A stretch of DNA of 64,000 bases. Origin: Schistosoma haematobium. Taxonomy: Eukaryota; Platyhelminthes; Trematoda; Strigeidida; Schistosomatidae. A program made the translations under genes and the position numbers. Shown here piece by piece: positions 52,650 to 63,763 of the stretch. Position 1 is the stretch's first letter. Every line of letters begins with the position of its first letter. Below the pieces are notes generated by a model. The model did no database searches. It had not been told where the DNA came from and saw only the letters and a program-made list of their open reading frames with translations. The DNA lies in the NCBI RefSeq assembly GCF_000699445.3, contig NC_067195.1, positions 87,740,569-87,804,568 of the forward strand, read 5' to 3'.

Positions 52650-53450
52650 AATCCACCTACTTAGTCTTCCGCAGACGAATAGTATCATCAACTCATACAT
52701 GTCCAAAGTATGACTCAAAGACGAGTATACGAATCTATAAATGGTAAATGAATGACTTCATCATCCTCACTAAACTTCGATAATTTCCTAATGTTCATAT
52801 ACTTAGGAAGTTGAATATAAGCTGACTATTTCATGGCCTTTTATCTTATATTGATTATAATTAGTGGTGGCGAGACGGGAAATTTCAAAACATGCTAAAC
52901 TTCTCATCTTAAATCCTCCATTTACAAATGTATCTAATCCTGATGTGTGAAACACTAAGAAAATAATCCTTTTCAAGAAATAAACCATAAACCTGACAAT
53001 TATAATAACCCCCACTGACTGAACAATTTCAAAATGTGACAGTTCACATCCCAACAGAATGTGAATAGGATTCACTATTCAATAAGGAAGTTTTTAGAAT
53101 GAGTTACGATATTTCATGGTTATTTAAATTTAGTTTAGTGCAGAGCGATTCATATTTGTGATCTTATGAGGTTAGAGAGAAAAAACAACAACTGTCAGCT
53201 CACTAAGTTTCGTTTTTAATCAAGTTATTATTGTCGATAGTTGGATTGACATTTAAGGTTTAGGAACTAAGATTATTTCATGCGATTGATCTGTCTCTCA
53301 TACATTCTGTTGGGAAGATAGGGAACTGTCTACAGATACGTATACTTCTGACCGTAGCTATATATCTTGACAACTTAATCGAGCTTCAGCGAGTGGAACA
53401 CTAATTCATTGAGGCTGTTATCTCAGGCATATAGGTTGGAGAGCAGTGAA
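52650..53450. other. no gene recognised
   Basis: AT-rich intergenic sequence upstream of GTF2H2. Only chance frames. Confidence 0.4.
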
Positions 53451-53454
53451 ATCA

Positions 53455-53640
53455 AAATTAGCTAATCAAATGTGCGAAGCTGAAGTCGTACTGCAACCGT
53501 AATAACAGTAAGGTGTTTTTCCTGGATAACCAGGACCTGAAGCAGTTACCTGTTGGCAATGGGAGAGGTTAGAAAAAGCACTCTGATACCGCATACACGA
53601 AGTAGTCCTACGGTTTTCCGGTGTTGACAGTAAAAGCATT
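53455..53640 (+). repeat. RTE family A leader remnant
   Basis: Decayed leader features: 'gaagtcgtactgc', 'cagtaaggtgtttttcctgg', 'gggagaggttagaaaaag' and 'acagtaaaagcattcc'. Confidence 0.5.
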
Positions 53641-53809
53641 CCAATGGATTCAAATTATTTGATGAAATAATGTCTTTAATTGTTGTTCTAAAAATTAACT
53701 TATTAGGCAGCTTGAGGTTACAGACGAAACAAATTTTGGACACTTTTACAGTGTTATTGAATGTTTCTAAAAAAAGCATTGAGTTTTTTACTAGTATCTT
53801 TATTTAAAA

Positions 53810-56715
53810 CCTCAGCCTGTAGCTCTTCTAGGGCTAATGATGATAACAAGCCCCCATAAAGGAGGAGCATTAGGCGTGGGGTCAGCAACCTCATCCCGTA
53901 CAAGACAATCTTGCTAAAAAAAAAAATCCAAACCAGAATACACAATTAAAATCATCAAAACTTCGCATTACAAGTTGAAGAAAGACTTATGGCGCCTCAT
54001 GATGAAAGCCGAGATGCCTCGGAAGTCACGAGGCCTGTGCCCCTTATAACAACCAGGGCAACAACCTTTATAGGTACATGGAACGTCTGGATAATGTGGG
54101 AGACCAGGAGGACCAGTCAAATACCAACGTAAATGAGCAGATACAACTTGACGGTGCTCGGAATCAGCGAAACTCATCGCATTCACGCTGGACAGTAAAG
54201 GTTAGGTACGGGAGATGCTGCTGTACTTCGTACACGAAGAAAATGCTCCGCACATTCAGGAAGTTGCTCTGATTCTGCCTAAAGAAGTACGAAATGCACT
54301 TATAGGATCGGAATCTCATGGATCCAGGACCACCAAAGCATCCCTCAAAACAAAGAATGGAATCACGATAGAAGTTGTACAATGTTATGCACCCACCGAT
54401 GATAGCAACGATGACAATAATGAGCAGTTATGCGAGAGGTTCAAATCAATTATAGCGAAGTGTTGAGCAAAAGACCTGACCATCCCAAAGGGAGAAATAA
54501 ACGCCGAAGTCCGAATGGACAACAACGGATATGAAGATATCATGGGATGACATGGACTAGGAGAAAAATACGAGAATAGCGAGAGATTTGCAAACTTATG
54601 TGCATTCAACAAATTGGTTATAGGAGGCACAATATATCCAACACAAAACTATATGGGTTTCACCGGATCACACTACTAAATAACAGATCGATCATATTTC
54701 TATATATAAAAAGTCCAGAAGGACGATGGAAGACGTAAGAACCCGGAGAGAAGTTGACATACCTTTAGATCACCACCTGGTGGTTTTCAAGACGAAATTT
54801 AAGCTAAAGATGTGGTAGACAACTGAGGAAACAGTATTACAAATGCTCAATACAACCTTCCTTCCACATACTGACAAACTCAACCAATTCAAGATAACTC
54901 TCAACAACACATTCCAAACCTTACAAGATATACTCGAAGAAGAAATTACGATGGAAGGCAACTGGAAAGGGATCAGAGATGCATTAACTTGAACGTGTCA
55001 GGAAGTGCTGGGCGTCAAGAAGCATTATAACAATGAACTGATCTCTATCGAAACCCTAGTAAAGATTCAAGAAAGGAAGAGCAAAAAGAGTAAGTAACAA
55101 AAGCCAAATACGAGCAGAAAAGGTCAAGGCACAACTTCAATACACAAGCAAACAAATAAGTAAAAAAGAGCATTAGAACCGGCAAGAATAAATACGTGGA
55201 AGAGCTAGCGAAGACAGCGGAAAAATCTGCAAGAGGAAATATAAAAGAACTATATGACATGACGAAAAAACTGGTAGGGAAATATAGTGAACCAGAGAGA
55301 CTGGTTAAGGAAAACGATGCAAGCCAATCACTGAGATTCAAGAACAGAGGAGCAGATGGGTAGAATACCTCGTGGGACCGTTGAATAGACCAGCTCCAAT
55401 GAATCCACTGGACACCGAAGCAGTACACACAGACCTTCCTATCGATGTCACTCCACCAACGACCGAAGAAATCAGAATAGCGATCAGACAAATCAAGAAC
55501 GGGAAAGCAACAGGACCCGACAATATACCAACTGAAGCACTGAAGTCAGACATCGAAGTAACTACAAACATACTTCACCTTCTATTCAAGAATATTTGGG
55601 TGGAGGAACAAGTGCCGATGGACTGGAAAGAAAGACACTTCATCAAGATTCCAAAGAAAGAAGATCTGGGCAAATGTGAAAACTACAGAGGCATCATACT
55701 AATGTCAATACCAGGTAAAGTCTTTAACAGAGTTTTGCTGAACCGGATGAAAGATGCAGTAGACGTCCAACTTCGAGATCAACAAGCTGGGTTCCGTAAG
55801 GATCAAGTGCTTACCCTCCCCCTTTCCCTTTCTTCTGGTGGTTGAATGTATTACGAAGAGCTCCATATCTCAAGGGAAGCACGAAATACAATGGACAGTT
55901 TGCATGTGGCTAGATTACTTGAACTTCACAGATAACCTAGCTCTTCCATCGCCTACACACCAACAATTGCAGATGAAAACAACTAGTGTAGCAGAAATCT
56001 CTGCATAAGTAGGGCTCGACATACACAAGTGGAAAACCAAGGTCCTTACATACAACACGGAGAACAGCAATCAAATCACACTTGATTGCGAAACTCTGGA
56101 AGATGTATAATCCTTCACATACCTGGGAAGCAACATCGATGAACAAGAAGGATCAGATGCAGACGTAAAGGCAAGGATTGACAAAGTAACGACAGCATTC
56201 ATACAACTGAAGAACATATGGAACTCAAAACAACGGTCTGAAATCCAACATGAAAGTGAGAATCTTCATCACGAACGTCAAAATGGTCCTACTGTATACA
56301 GCGGACACTTGGAGAACCACCACGACCATCATTAAAAATGTACAAGTATTTATTAAACGTTGTCTACGCAAGATACTCAATATCCGTTGGCTGGATACCA
56401 TCAACAACAGCCTAATATGGGAGAGAACAAACCAGGTTAAAGCTGAGGAAGAAATTAGGAAAAGACATTGGAAGTGGATAGAACATACATTGAGGAAATC
56501 GTCAAACTGCATTACGAAGCAAGCACTAACTTGAAATCCTGAAAGGAAACGAAAAATAGGAAGGCCAAAGAACACACTGTGTCAGGAGTTGGAAGGAGAC
56601 ATCAAATAGATGAATAGCAACTGGAAAGAAATGCCCAGGCCAGAGTTGGATGGAGAATGCCGGTGAGTGGTCTATTCTCCTCTATGAGGGGTAATAGGCG
56701 TATGTCTATTTAAAA
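53810..56715 (+). pseudogene. RTE family B LINE copy B2, decayed
   Basis: Nearly full length: a leader (from about 53810, 'cagcctgtagctcttctagg'), an endonuclease start ('atggcgcctcatgatgaaagcc' at 53988), ISETHR-like and GYEDIMG segments with many stops, then a better frame at 55372-55845 encoding IRQIKNGKATGPDNIPTEAL, PMDWKERHFIKIPKKEDLGK, ENYRGIILMS and QAGFRKDQ. The frame then jumps past the catalytic Asp motifs to 'ccctttccctttcttctgg'. The C-terminal HTLRKSSN region follows and the copy ends near 'gggtaataggcgta'. At least a dozen stops or shifts. Confidence 0.87.
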
Positions 56716-57136
56716 GAACTTAGTAGCTCGATTCTCCACATAAAGTCGATCAGTGAGAAGTTAAATAAAAAGAATGATCATTTTAGAGTCCCGTATATAA
56801 CACAGTAGTTTAAAAAGTGGACATACAACTATGATCAACAAAGCTTGACAAAACTACTAAAGACTATAAGCTCTGGACAAATTACAACTAACAGCCAATT
56901 CGCTATTTCTGTCAGATGACGATGGATCCCACAACCTCAGAAAATATTGGTAAATATCATTCTTTAGTATTTATCACATAACAATTCTTAACAAGATACT
57001 GGGAAAATCAATAGTCAATAAGAAAGAATTATAGCTTAATCTTTGTAAACTGAATGATATTACACACGTACAAAGCTATGATTAAAGATTTCCATAGATT
57101 TATTCAACACTTAATTATTACAACTAAAAACTAAAA
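56716..57136. other. no gene recognised
   Basis: AT-rich sequence between a LINE remnant and a TIR element. Confidence 0.4.
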
Positions 57137-57417
57137 ACGGCGAGACTGTAATTTATGGACGAACCAATCAGATGTAAGATAACGAGTCACCAATTTGGGC
57201 GCGGAATTCATCCATACATTTGGCTAAACAGTGTTTTGGCATTATAGCTGATGTCAGTTCGTGATATAAACCCTAAATCTAATTTTTAATCCTAACCATC
57301 AATCGTAAATGAGAATTCTAACTGCTTTATAACCTTCATTTCGTCTTAATTAGTAGTTGTTCACTCTCAGGGTCACTTCACCGTCACTCAAAGGTCATCC
57401 ATTAATTATAGTCTCAC
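57137..57417. mobile_element. MITE-like TIR element, copy 2
   Basis: Inverted ends cggcgagactgtaatttatgg and ttaattatagtctcaccg. The interior matches 28599-28886 ('gttttggcattatagctgatg', 'tcagttcgtgatataaac'). No ORF and no clear TSD. Confidence 0.75.
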
Positions 57418-57420
57418 CGA

Positions 57421-57545
57421 TTAGTCTTTTATTGGCATATGTGCATCTTTTGCATATTGCCTTAATTTACAAGCATTATAAGCAAATATATAGATAATGG
57501 TTAGCCATGGAATCCAGGACGCGCATTTCATTCTAATTCTGTACT
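57421..57545 (-). repeat. Smalpha-type SINE 3' fragment
   Basis: The minus strand has 'gaaatgcgcgtcctggattc', 'catggctaaccattatc' and the tail 'aggcaatatgcaaaagatgc'. It holds only the 3' half of the ribozyme, against the right end of the MITE-like element. Confidence 0.72.
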
Positions 57546-57674
57546 TGCCTGAGTTTATGAAGTTTAATAATATTAAAACAAAAAATTGGTCAAAATGAGA
57601 TAACAGAGTGAGTAATATTACTAAATAAAGTAAATCTTGGTGGAGTTTTGTTCTCTGAGTTGGATGGTTTGGTT

Positions 57675-58128
57675 TGCTGAAAACCTTCGGGATAGGTGTG
57701 GCACACAAACCAACAAAATCACTACAATCAATCCTATGCAAACCAAAAAGGAAAACAAATCAAACATCATCTACAAAATAAATTGTACCAACTGCGACAA
57801 ACACTACATCGGACAAAGCGGACGCCCCCTCCACCTACGCCTACATGGACATCAATTAGCAGTCAAACGCCATGATATCTCTTCACTTATGTCAATACAC
57901 GTGGATAACTACGGACACTCATTCGATTGGGAAAATGTAGAAATCTTAGACAGAGGAAATTCTAAAAACACCAGAGAATTTTTAGAAGCTTGGCACTCAG
58001 GTCAATCAGCAATCAACAAACATATTGAAATCAATCCAATTTATCAACCAATCAGGAAAATCATGCATAAATATAGGAACAAAACTCAAACCAATGGGAG
58101 ACAACCAAAACAAAGAAGTAAACAATGA
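57675..58128 (+). pseudogene. Penelope-like GIY-YIG endonuclease domain
   Basis: About 150 codons ending at TGA 58128. IYKINCTNCDKHYIGQSGR followed by PLHLRLHGH is the GIY-YIG-type endonuclease signature of Penelope-like elements, with the preceding zinc-type Cys pair. An EFLEAWHSGQSAINKHI segment then an Arg/Lys-rich tail follow. The frame upstream is element end, not RT, so this is a C-terminal remnant. The domain itself has no internal stop. Confidence 0.87.
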
Positions 58129-58225
58129 TAAATTTAAGATCCTTAAGAACCAATCAACATCGAGGTGCACAGAACAAGCTGTGAAACACATATGGAAAAA
58201 TTCGAACCCTTCACTTCGATCTGAA

Positions 58226-58275
58226 GTTTGTGCTGATGATGTTGTTCAGAAGAACGATGAAAGCTCCACGACCAA
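58226..58275 (+). ncRNA. hammerhead ribozyme motif (Penelope type)
   Basis: TTTGTG-CTGATGA (58233-58239), stem II tgttcAGAAgaac, GAAAGCTC (58259-58266), then CACGACC. The core boxes are intact, with GTG/CAC pairs plus a wobble extending stem I. Stem III is two pairs. It is the best-preserved Penelope-type motif in the window. Confidence 0.65.
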
Positions 58276-58357
58276 AGCATCCAGCTCAGAGAACAAAACT
58301 CCACCAAAATCATCCACCTGAGCTACAAATATTCTCCACCATCTCAAAGTAAATCTT

Positions 58358-58850
58358 ATTCTAAGAAAGAAAAGTAAAAAAACTAACATTCAAACATAAA
58401 GTATATTACATACATGATCTCTCTCTCTCTCTCTCTCTCTCTCTATGCATACTTACATATAAGAAATGAATCACAACATGAAACGGTTTATTTATTTTTA
58501 TCTCAATAATAAAAAAACTACAATCAACCGAAAATATAGTTTATTATTGTAGTTAATTCTTCATACAGAAATGATAAACAGTAACACAGGTATATGTATA
58601 CCTGGTAACCAGAGGTCAAAACAAAACCAATGAAACAGAATAAAGTATTACAATCGGTTTGAGACACATATGAAATGATACATAACTATCGGAAAACAAA
58701 ACAAACAAACAAAAATGCTTTGAATAAACAGGGGAAAAAAATAGAATCTATCTAAATAAATAAAAATATAACCTGATTAATTGATCAAGTATAAGATCAA
58801 CAAAACTGGAAGTACAATTAGACGATGAATAGGTAGATAGATAGATAGGT
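58358..58850. repeat. simple-sequence and AT-rich spacer
   Basis: Contains a (CT)n tract at 58419-58443 and AT-rich sequence, with no gene. Confidence 0.5.
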
Positions 58851-58852
58851 AA

Positions 58853-59106
58853 GTCAGTCAGTCAGTAACAACGTAGAACTTTGTACGTACGTACATCAGT
58901 TCGAGTTGCCACACCACATTAGCATAGAGATGCAGTGGTCGATCCAAATCCCATAGTGGTAGAGGTAATAAGAGTATAAGCAGTAACCGGGAAGATTAGT
59001 GTTTGGAGATGTTACTTAAAGAGTATAATACAGTGAAATAAATTTAGGAAGAGAAAAAAAAAGAGACAAGGAGGAATAAGGAGATCAAAATTTGGGAGAA
59101 CACACA
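58853..59106 (-). repeat. RTE family A-like 3' UTR fragment
   Basis: A (CTGA)n tail at 58853-58868, then a 3' UTR almost the same as at 41445-41690. The coding region is missing. Confidence 0.78.
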
Positions 59107-59184
59107 GGTAAGTAGGTAGATATATACACACACAAAATGCTCAATTAGCAGTTAAAGAATAGTGAAAAAAATGTGAAGAGAAGA

Positions 59185-59510
59185 TATAATTCAATCGTAG
59201 TGTAGTGAAAGTGAACACAAGTGAAGGACAATCGAATGTATTTGAACACAAGATTACTAGAACATCCTTAGTCAAATCTAAGAATCATACAATAAATACT
59301 TCATATGCAATATATCAATCAATTGTCTCAAACTTGAATGTTCCCTTTTGTAAATATCAGTCTGTCTTATCAGATTTCATTATTCCTGCATTTTTATACC
59401 AATTGCTTTCTGTTCACGTTCTGTCTTTCTCGATCTTCTAAGTCCTGACTATCGTTATATCCTACTCATGTCGATATAATTAGCACACACACCACCGTAT
59501 TACCATCATA
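59185..59510 (+). repeat. interspersed repeat family D, copy 2
   Basis: Colinear with 8085-8440 (see there), with better-preserved sequence such as 'gtatttgaacacaagattac' and 'tgcaatatatcaatcaattg'. Confidence 0.6.
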
Positions 59511-59661
59511 AGTCCAACAACAATAAACTAAGATTATATTGAATGCAATAAAATGATTCAATGTATAATTATGCTGAGAAAAAACTATCACTTTTACAGC
59601 AATGAATAATTCTGATACTGATCTATTTAATGAATAAATACAACCAATTCATGAGAATTCA

Positions 59662-59693
<32 letters not shown>

Positions 59694-59702
59694 CAACAAT
59701 AA
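59662..59702 (+). repeat. (GCA)n/(ACA)n microsatellite
   Basis: About nine GCA units followed by ACA units. Non-coding context. Confidence 0.85.
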
Positions 59703-59824
59703 CAAAAAACAAAGTTAAAACCAATAAACTGTAAACTAAAAGCAAATTAAATGTACCATATATATTCTAAAAGAGAAAAAAATTGTGTGTTTTTTTAACA
59801 AAATTCAACGGTATCATTAGCATT

Positions 59825-60058
59825 AGCACCGAACTACATCACAAGGTAATCCTTCATCACTTGGATTCCTCAAGGCTAAATAAAGGAGAAGAGGAAGACC
59901 AGAGAACACATTACACCAAGAAATAGAAACAAACATGAGAAGAATGAATAATAATTGAATAGAATTAGAAAAGAAATCCTAGAACAAAATGGATTAGAGA
60001 ATGCTAGTCGGTAGTGACCTATACTCCATTGAAAGTAACAGGCATAAGTCATTAAGTA
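59825..60058 (+). repeat. RTE family B 3' end fragment
   Basis: 'ggaagaccagagaacacatt', 'gaaatagaaacaaacatgagaa' and 'gtaacaggcataagtcattaagta' match the last 240 bp of family B, without a frame. Confidence 0.72.
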
Positions 60059-60234
60059 ATTCACGGTAACATTCAATATTGATTAATGATGTTGACAATA
60101 ATTACTAATTCACCACATTATGTTCAAATGTAAACAAATTGTAATTGAGCAGTAAATGATAAAAAAGAAGCAGAAAAAATAAAACCCCTTTTTTGTATAC
60201 TATATACAATAGTGATAGTAAATTTTAATGAAAA

Positions 60235-60710
60235 CTATATTGACCAATCTAATAATTTCTTATCTACATCATTATTATTATTAGTAGTAGTAGCAGTAGT
60301 ATATATTGGATATTGATTATTTAATTGTTCAATTTGATAGATTTGCCGCCAATCAACAGATTTATTTGAATTGATAATAAAACCAGGTAAACCAATTAAA
60401 TCAAGTAGATTACGCCATATACCATGATCATATGGACGATTGTAATTTGTAGAATTATGAAACTTTTCATTAGATAAAGACATATTATTATTATTATCAT
60501 TATTATTAATATGATTGTTATTATTGGTATTAAATTCAACATATCTATCCATATTGATACGTTCATTTGTTGTTGCATTTAACCATACCATTTGATAAAA
60601 TTGTGAACCAAATAATAATGTTGTCCAAAATGAATAAAAAGCAGCATTTATAAAACAGAATGTAATCCATGGATTGCATAATAGATATGACCAAATGATT
60701 GTAAATATAT
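60235..60710 (-). CDS. ZDHHC17/HIP14-like palmitoyltransferase, last coding exon
   Basis: The C-terminal part of an ankyrin-repeat DHHC S-acyltransferase of Golgi/endomembranes. The exon encodes a hydrophobic transmembrane segment (NPWITFCFINAAFYSFWTTLLF), then QFYQMVWLNATTNERIN and, after an Asn-rich insert, YDHGIWRNLLDLIG and a VDWRQIYQIE segment. In vertebrate ZDHHC17, from memory, the order TTNER..NHG..RN..VDW is the same. The start at 60710 is set by a pyrimidine-rich TAG acceptor. The stop TAG is at 60237-60235. The Asn repeats and a Thr/Asn-rich tail are insertions relative to vertebrates. The DHHC and ankyrin exons must lie right of the window. Confidence 0.85.
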
Positions 60711-60802
60711 CTATCATTTATATATAAAATAAATAAAAGTATATTTGTAAAATATTATATAGATATTATAATATCAGGAGGGGTTTGTGGAGATTTTTAG
60801 AA

Positions 60803-61040
60803 ATTTTCACAGATTGAAATCATGAGTCAGTTGAAGCTAGACCACCATTGAAAACCTGTAAGCACTGGACGGCCGTTTCGTCCTAGCATGTGACTCCTCA
60901 GCAGTGCGCATCCACGATCCCGCACCACGCGGGGCTCGAACCCAGGACCTACTGGCTTCGCGCGCGAGCACTTAACCATTAGACCACTGAGCCGGCATCC
61001 AACGGTGTTAATGTCTAACTTCAACCAATCCACGAAATTG
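60803..61040 (-). repeat. full-length hammerhead SINE, left arm of palindrome
   Basis: The minus strand is complete: lead 'tggattggttgaagttagac', A-box 'ctcagtggtctaatggttaag', B-box 'cctgggttcgagccccgcg', the ribozyme (60907-60862) and the tail. 60803-60968 is inverted relative to 61049-61214 with about 95% identity. Confidence 0.92.
60862..60907 (-). ncRNA. hammerhead ribozyme motif, intact core
   Basis: GCACTG-CTGAGGA-GTCACATGCTAGGAC-GAAAC-GGCC-GTC-CAGTGC. All core bases are present, stem I is six perfect pairs, stem II three pairs plus an A-G mismatch, stem III is ACGGCCGT. Confidence 0.8.
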
Positions 61041-61215
61041 CGCCACCACTCGCGCGCGAAGCCAGTAGGTCCTGGGTTCGAACCCCGCGTGGTGCGGGAT
61101 CGTGGATGCGCACTGCTGAGGAGTCCCATACTAGGACGAAACGGCCGTCCACTGCTTCCAGGTTTTCAATGGTGGTCTAGCTTCAACTGACTCATGATTT
61201 CAATCTGTGAAGATA
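61041..61215 (+). repeat. hammerhead SINE, right arm of palindrome
   Basis: The plus strand begins inside the tRNA-like head ('ccactcgcgcgcgaagcc') and shares private variants with the left arm: 'gaagccagtagg', 'gtggtgcgggatc', 'ttttcaatgg' and 'gatttcaatctgtgaa'. Confidence 0.92.
61110..61155 (+). ncRNA. hammerhead ribozyme motif, intact core
   Basis: GCACTG-CTGAGGA-GTCCCATACTAGGAC-GAAAC-GGCC-GTC-CACTGC. Core and stem II are perfect. Stem I has one C-C mismatch caused by a G to C change on its 3' strand. Confidence 0.78.
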
Positions 61216-62072
61216 TTATAATAGCCTATCAAAATATATCTATTCGACAAAGTATAGTATTATTAATCAACTACTCTTTATAACAAAAATCATGAAGTTC
61301 AATAAACACATATATATCAGTCAGTCAGTTAGTAACAGTCAGTCAGTCAGCTACAACGTAGGACCAGGCACATATGTGCATCGGTCCAGGTTGCCATACC
61401 GCATCAGCACAACAAGATGAACACCGGATTCATAGCAGTGGTTATGTCAAAGGTGGTAATATATAAGAGAAAGATTGCATATAGAGATATAATACAAGAA
61501 GAAAGGATTGGTTCGTAGAAAGAAAGATATGAAGCGATTTTAATCTCTTAGTTTAAGGGAAGACAGGGAGTGTATACACCGACGCCATTGTGATCGATTC
61601 TGAGCCATGTCACCAATAGTCTCCAACCATTGGTTACGATAGTCACGCGGACCCCAACCAAGTAGTCTGCATCTACCAACATGGCTCAGACTACAAGTTA
61701 GTGACTTCAAGCACTGATTTGGCAGCCCCTAACTTTCTTCCAACCATCTCCAATACCGGATAGCATTGCACGTCGTGGTAATCGGTGTTCAGGCATACGT
61801 AACACGTGGCCTAACCATCTCAGTCGATGAAGATTCATAACCTCATCAACTGATTTACCATCATTCCCTAATACTCTGTGTCTAACCTCACTATTACTTA
61901 CCCGGTGATCCCAGCAGACGCCAGCAATATTTCTAAGGCATCTGTGGTCAAATACTAATAGCTTACGAGTGTCTTCTACTCTTAATGGCCATGTTTCGCT
62001 GCCGTAAAGTAGAACAGAACGAACTGCCGCGCAGTATACTCGTCCTTTTATTGATAGACGGATATCTCGCCT

Positions 62073-63044
62073 TCACCATAGGTGACGTAAGTTGGCAAAA
62101 GCCAAACGAGCTTTTCGAATCCGTGCTAAGATTTCGTCAGACACCAACCCATTAGGGCTGATCAGACTTCCAAGATAAGTGAAGTTGTCAACGCGTTCGA
62201 CTACTTCACTCCCTATCCTTAGTTCAGGTGTTAACGCAGACCAATCCTGAAGCAACAACTTGCATTTAGAGGGAGAGAAGCGCATTCCAAACATCCTGGC
62301 ATTGTTGCTCAGTGCTACCAGAAGACTCTGCATTTTGTCAGCGTCTTCACCAAACAGGATTATGTCATCTGCGTACTCTAAGTCGATAAGTGGACCTCCT
62401 GGTAGGAGATCAATACCCGAGAACTCAGTCGACGAGAAAGTTATTTCCATCAGTAGATCTATGATGAAGTTAAACAAAAATGGAGAAAGTGGACAGCCTT
62501 GACGGACACCACTTGAGGTTGCAAAAGTAGATGACAGTTCGCCATAAGCTCTGACTCGACTAGTAGTGTTCGAGTAAAGAGCCTTCACAAGGTTTATGTA
62601 CTTCTGAGGTACGCCTTTTAATGACAGACACTGCCACAGAATCTCGCGGTCTACCGAGTCAAATGCTGCTTTTAAGTCGAGAAAGACCACCATTGTCGGA
62701 AGCCGATAAGTATGCCTGTGTTCTAGAATCTGACGAATGATGAATATGTGGTCGATGCAGCCACGACCAGGTCTAAAGCCAGCTTGATTCTCTCGTGTTT
62801 GCAGTTCACGAGTCTTAGTTAGGCGTCTGATAATTATCGAGGCTAGTATTTTAGATATTATATTAGTTAAACTAATCCCTCTGTGGTTGTCACAGGATGA
62901 TTTTGACCCTTTCTTATATATTGGGACGATAAGTGATTGTGACCAGTTAGATGGGATAACGTCTAACTCCCAGATTTTAGCTAAAATATTAGTCAACCTA
63001 GTCGCTAAAATTGGACCACCATCCTCAAAGACCTCTAGAGCCAA
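62073..63044 (-). pseudogene. family A2 reverse transcriptase segment
   Basis: 323 open codons: [73 protein letters not shown] and LEYADDIILF. The palm motifs are all intact. It is cut by TGA at the LRHLW position; the thumb and C-terminal part follow in frame beyond the stop until further shifts. Confidence 0.88.
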
Positions 63045-63118
63045 TCTATCTGGACCAGCTGCCCTTCCTCGTTTCAGATGAGCTATAGCCTTTTGAACTT
63101 CTGATAGAGTTGGGGGAC

Positions 63119-63763
63119 CTACTTCAATTCACACTGTCTGGGAATGGAGGGTAGTTGTAGAGTAGCTGAAGGCCAGCTGAACTGTTCTCTGAAATGTTCC
63201 GCCCATCGTTCTAAACGTCTGGACTGGGAGCAGATGAGAGTATCGCCTTTTTCCGATATAATCTCACTTACACTTGAATTATTAATTCCAGTTTCCTTTA
63301 TTAGTCTGTAAAGCTGTCTTGTGTTCCCTATAGTCGCCGCCTTTTCCATCTCTTTTGCTTTCATTGCCCACCACTGCTCACGGTCGTTCCTTAGACGCTT
63401 TCTTAACCTAGATCTGATTTGTTGTCGCTCTTCATCATGTTCGGAACCTGATGGGACGAGTTCGCGAGAATCCATCAGTGTGATAGACTTTGAAGAAATC
63501 CACTGGTTCTTTGTAACCTTGTGGTTTAAGTCGCTAATAGATGTCACTGCTGCTTCCACAGCTGCTTGTATGTCTTTCCAAGCAACATCTGGGTCAGCCT
63601 CGTCTTCAGAACTACCTAAGTGTGAACTTAGTTGTTCTTGGAACCTATTTTTGGTTTTCCCGTTACTCAACTCAGTTCTAATGGGTCTTTTTAATGTGGC
63701 TTTTTTGCGTCCAGAGAAACGCAAGCAGATGCGTGCCCGTATTAGGGCGTGGTCGGAGTCCAA
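63119..63763 (-). pseudogene. family A2 endonuclease end and linker segment
   Basis: 214 open codons from SDHALIRARI through the charged linker (KRLRNDREQWWAMKAKEMEK) to RQCEL. A 7-bp deletion relative to A1 then shifts the frame before RT. The endonuclease upstream continues to the window end in other frames. Confidence 0.82.

Larger units (their letters stand above)
57639..58345 (+). mobile_element. Penelope-like element P3, internally deleted, with TSD
   Basis: 707 bp flanked by the 12-bp TSD aaagtaaatctt (57627-57638, 58346-58357). A short inverted copy of the element's 3' region ('ggtggagttttgttctctga', 57639-57672) stands at the left. The endonuclease domain, a hammerhead and the 3' terminus ('ctccaccatctc') follow. 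RT is absent. It shares its right terminus with P2. Confidence 0.88.

Noticed and set aside
55372..55845. 157-codon frame as an independent RT-like gene
   Set aside because: It is one surviving segment of the decayed family B LINE B2, bounded by stops and deletions.
60961..61080. tRNA gene (A-box and B-box visible)
   Set aside because: No cloverleaf acceptor stem closes, and the same head recurs with a SINE body and tail, so it is a tRNA-derived SINE promoter.
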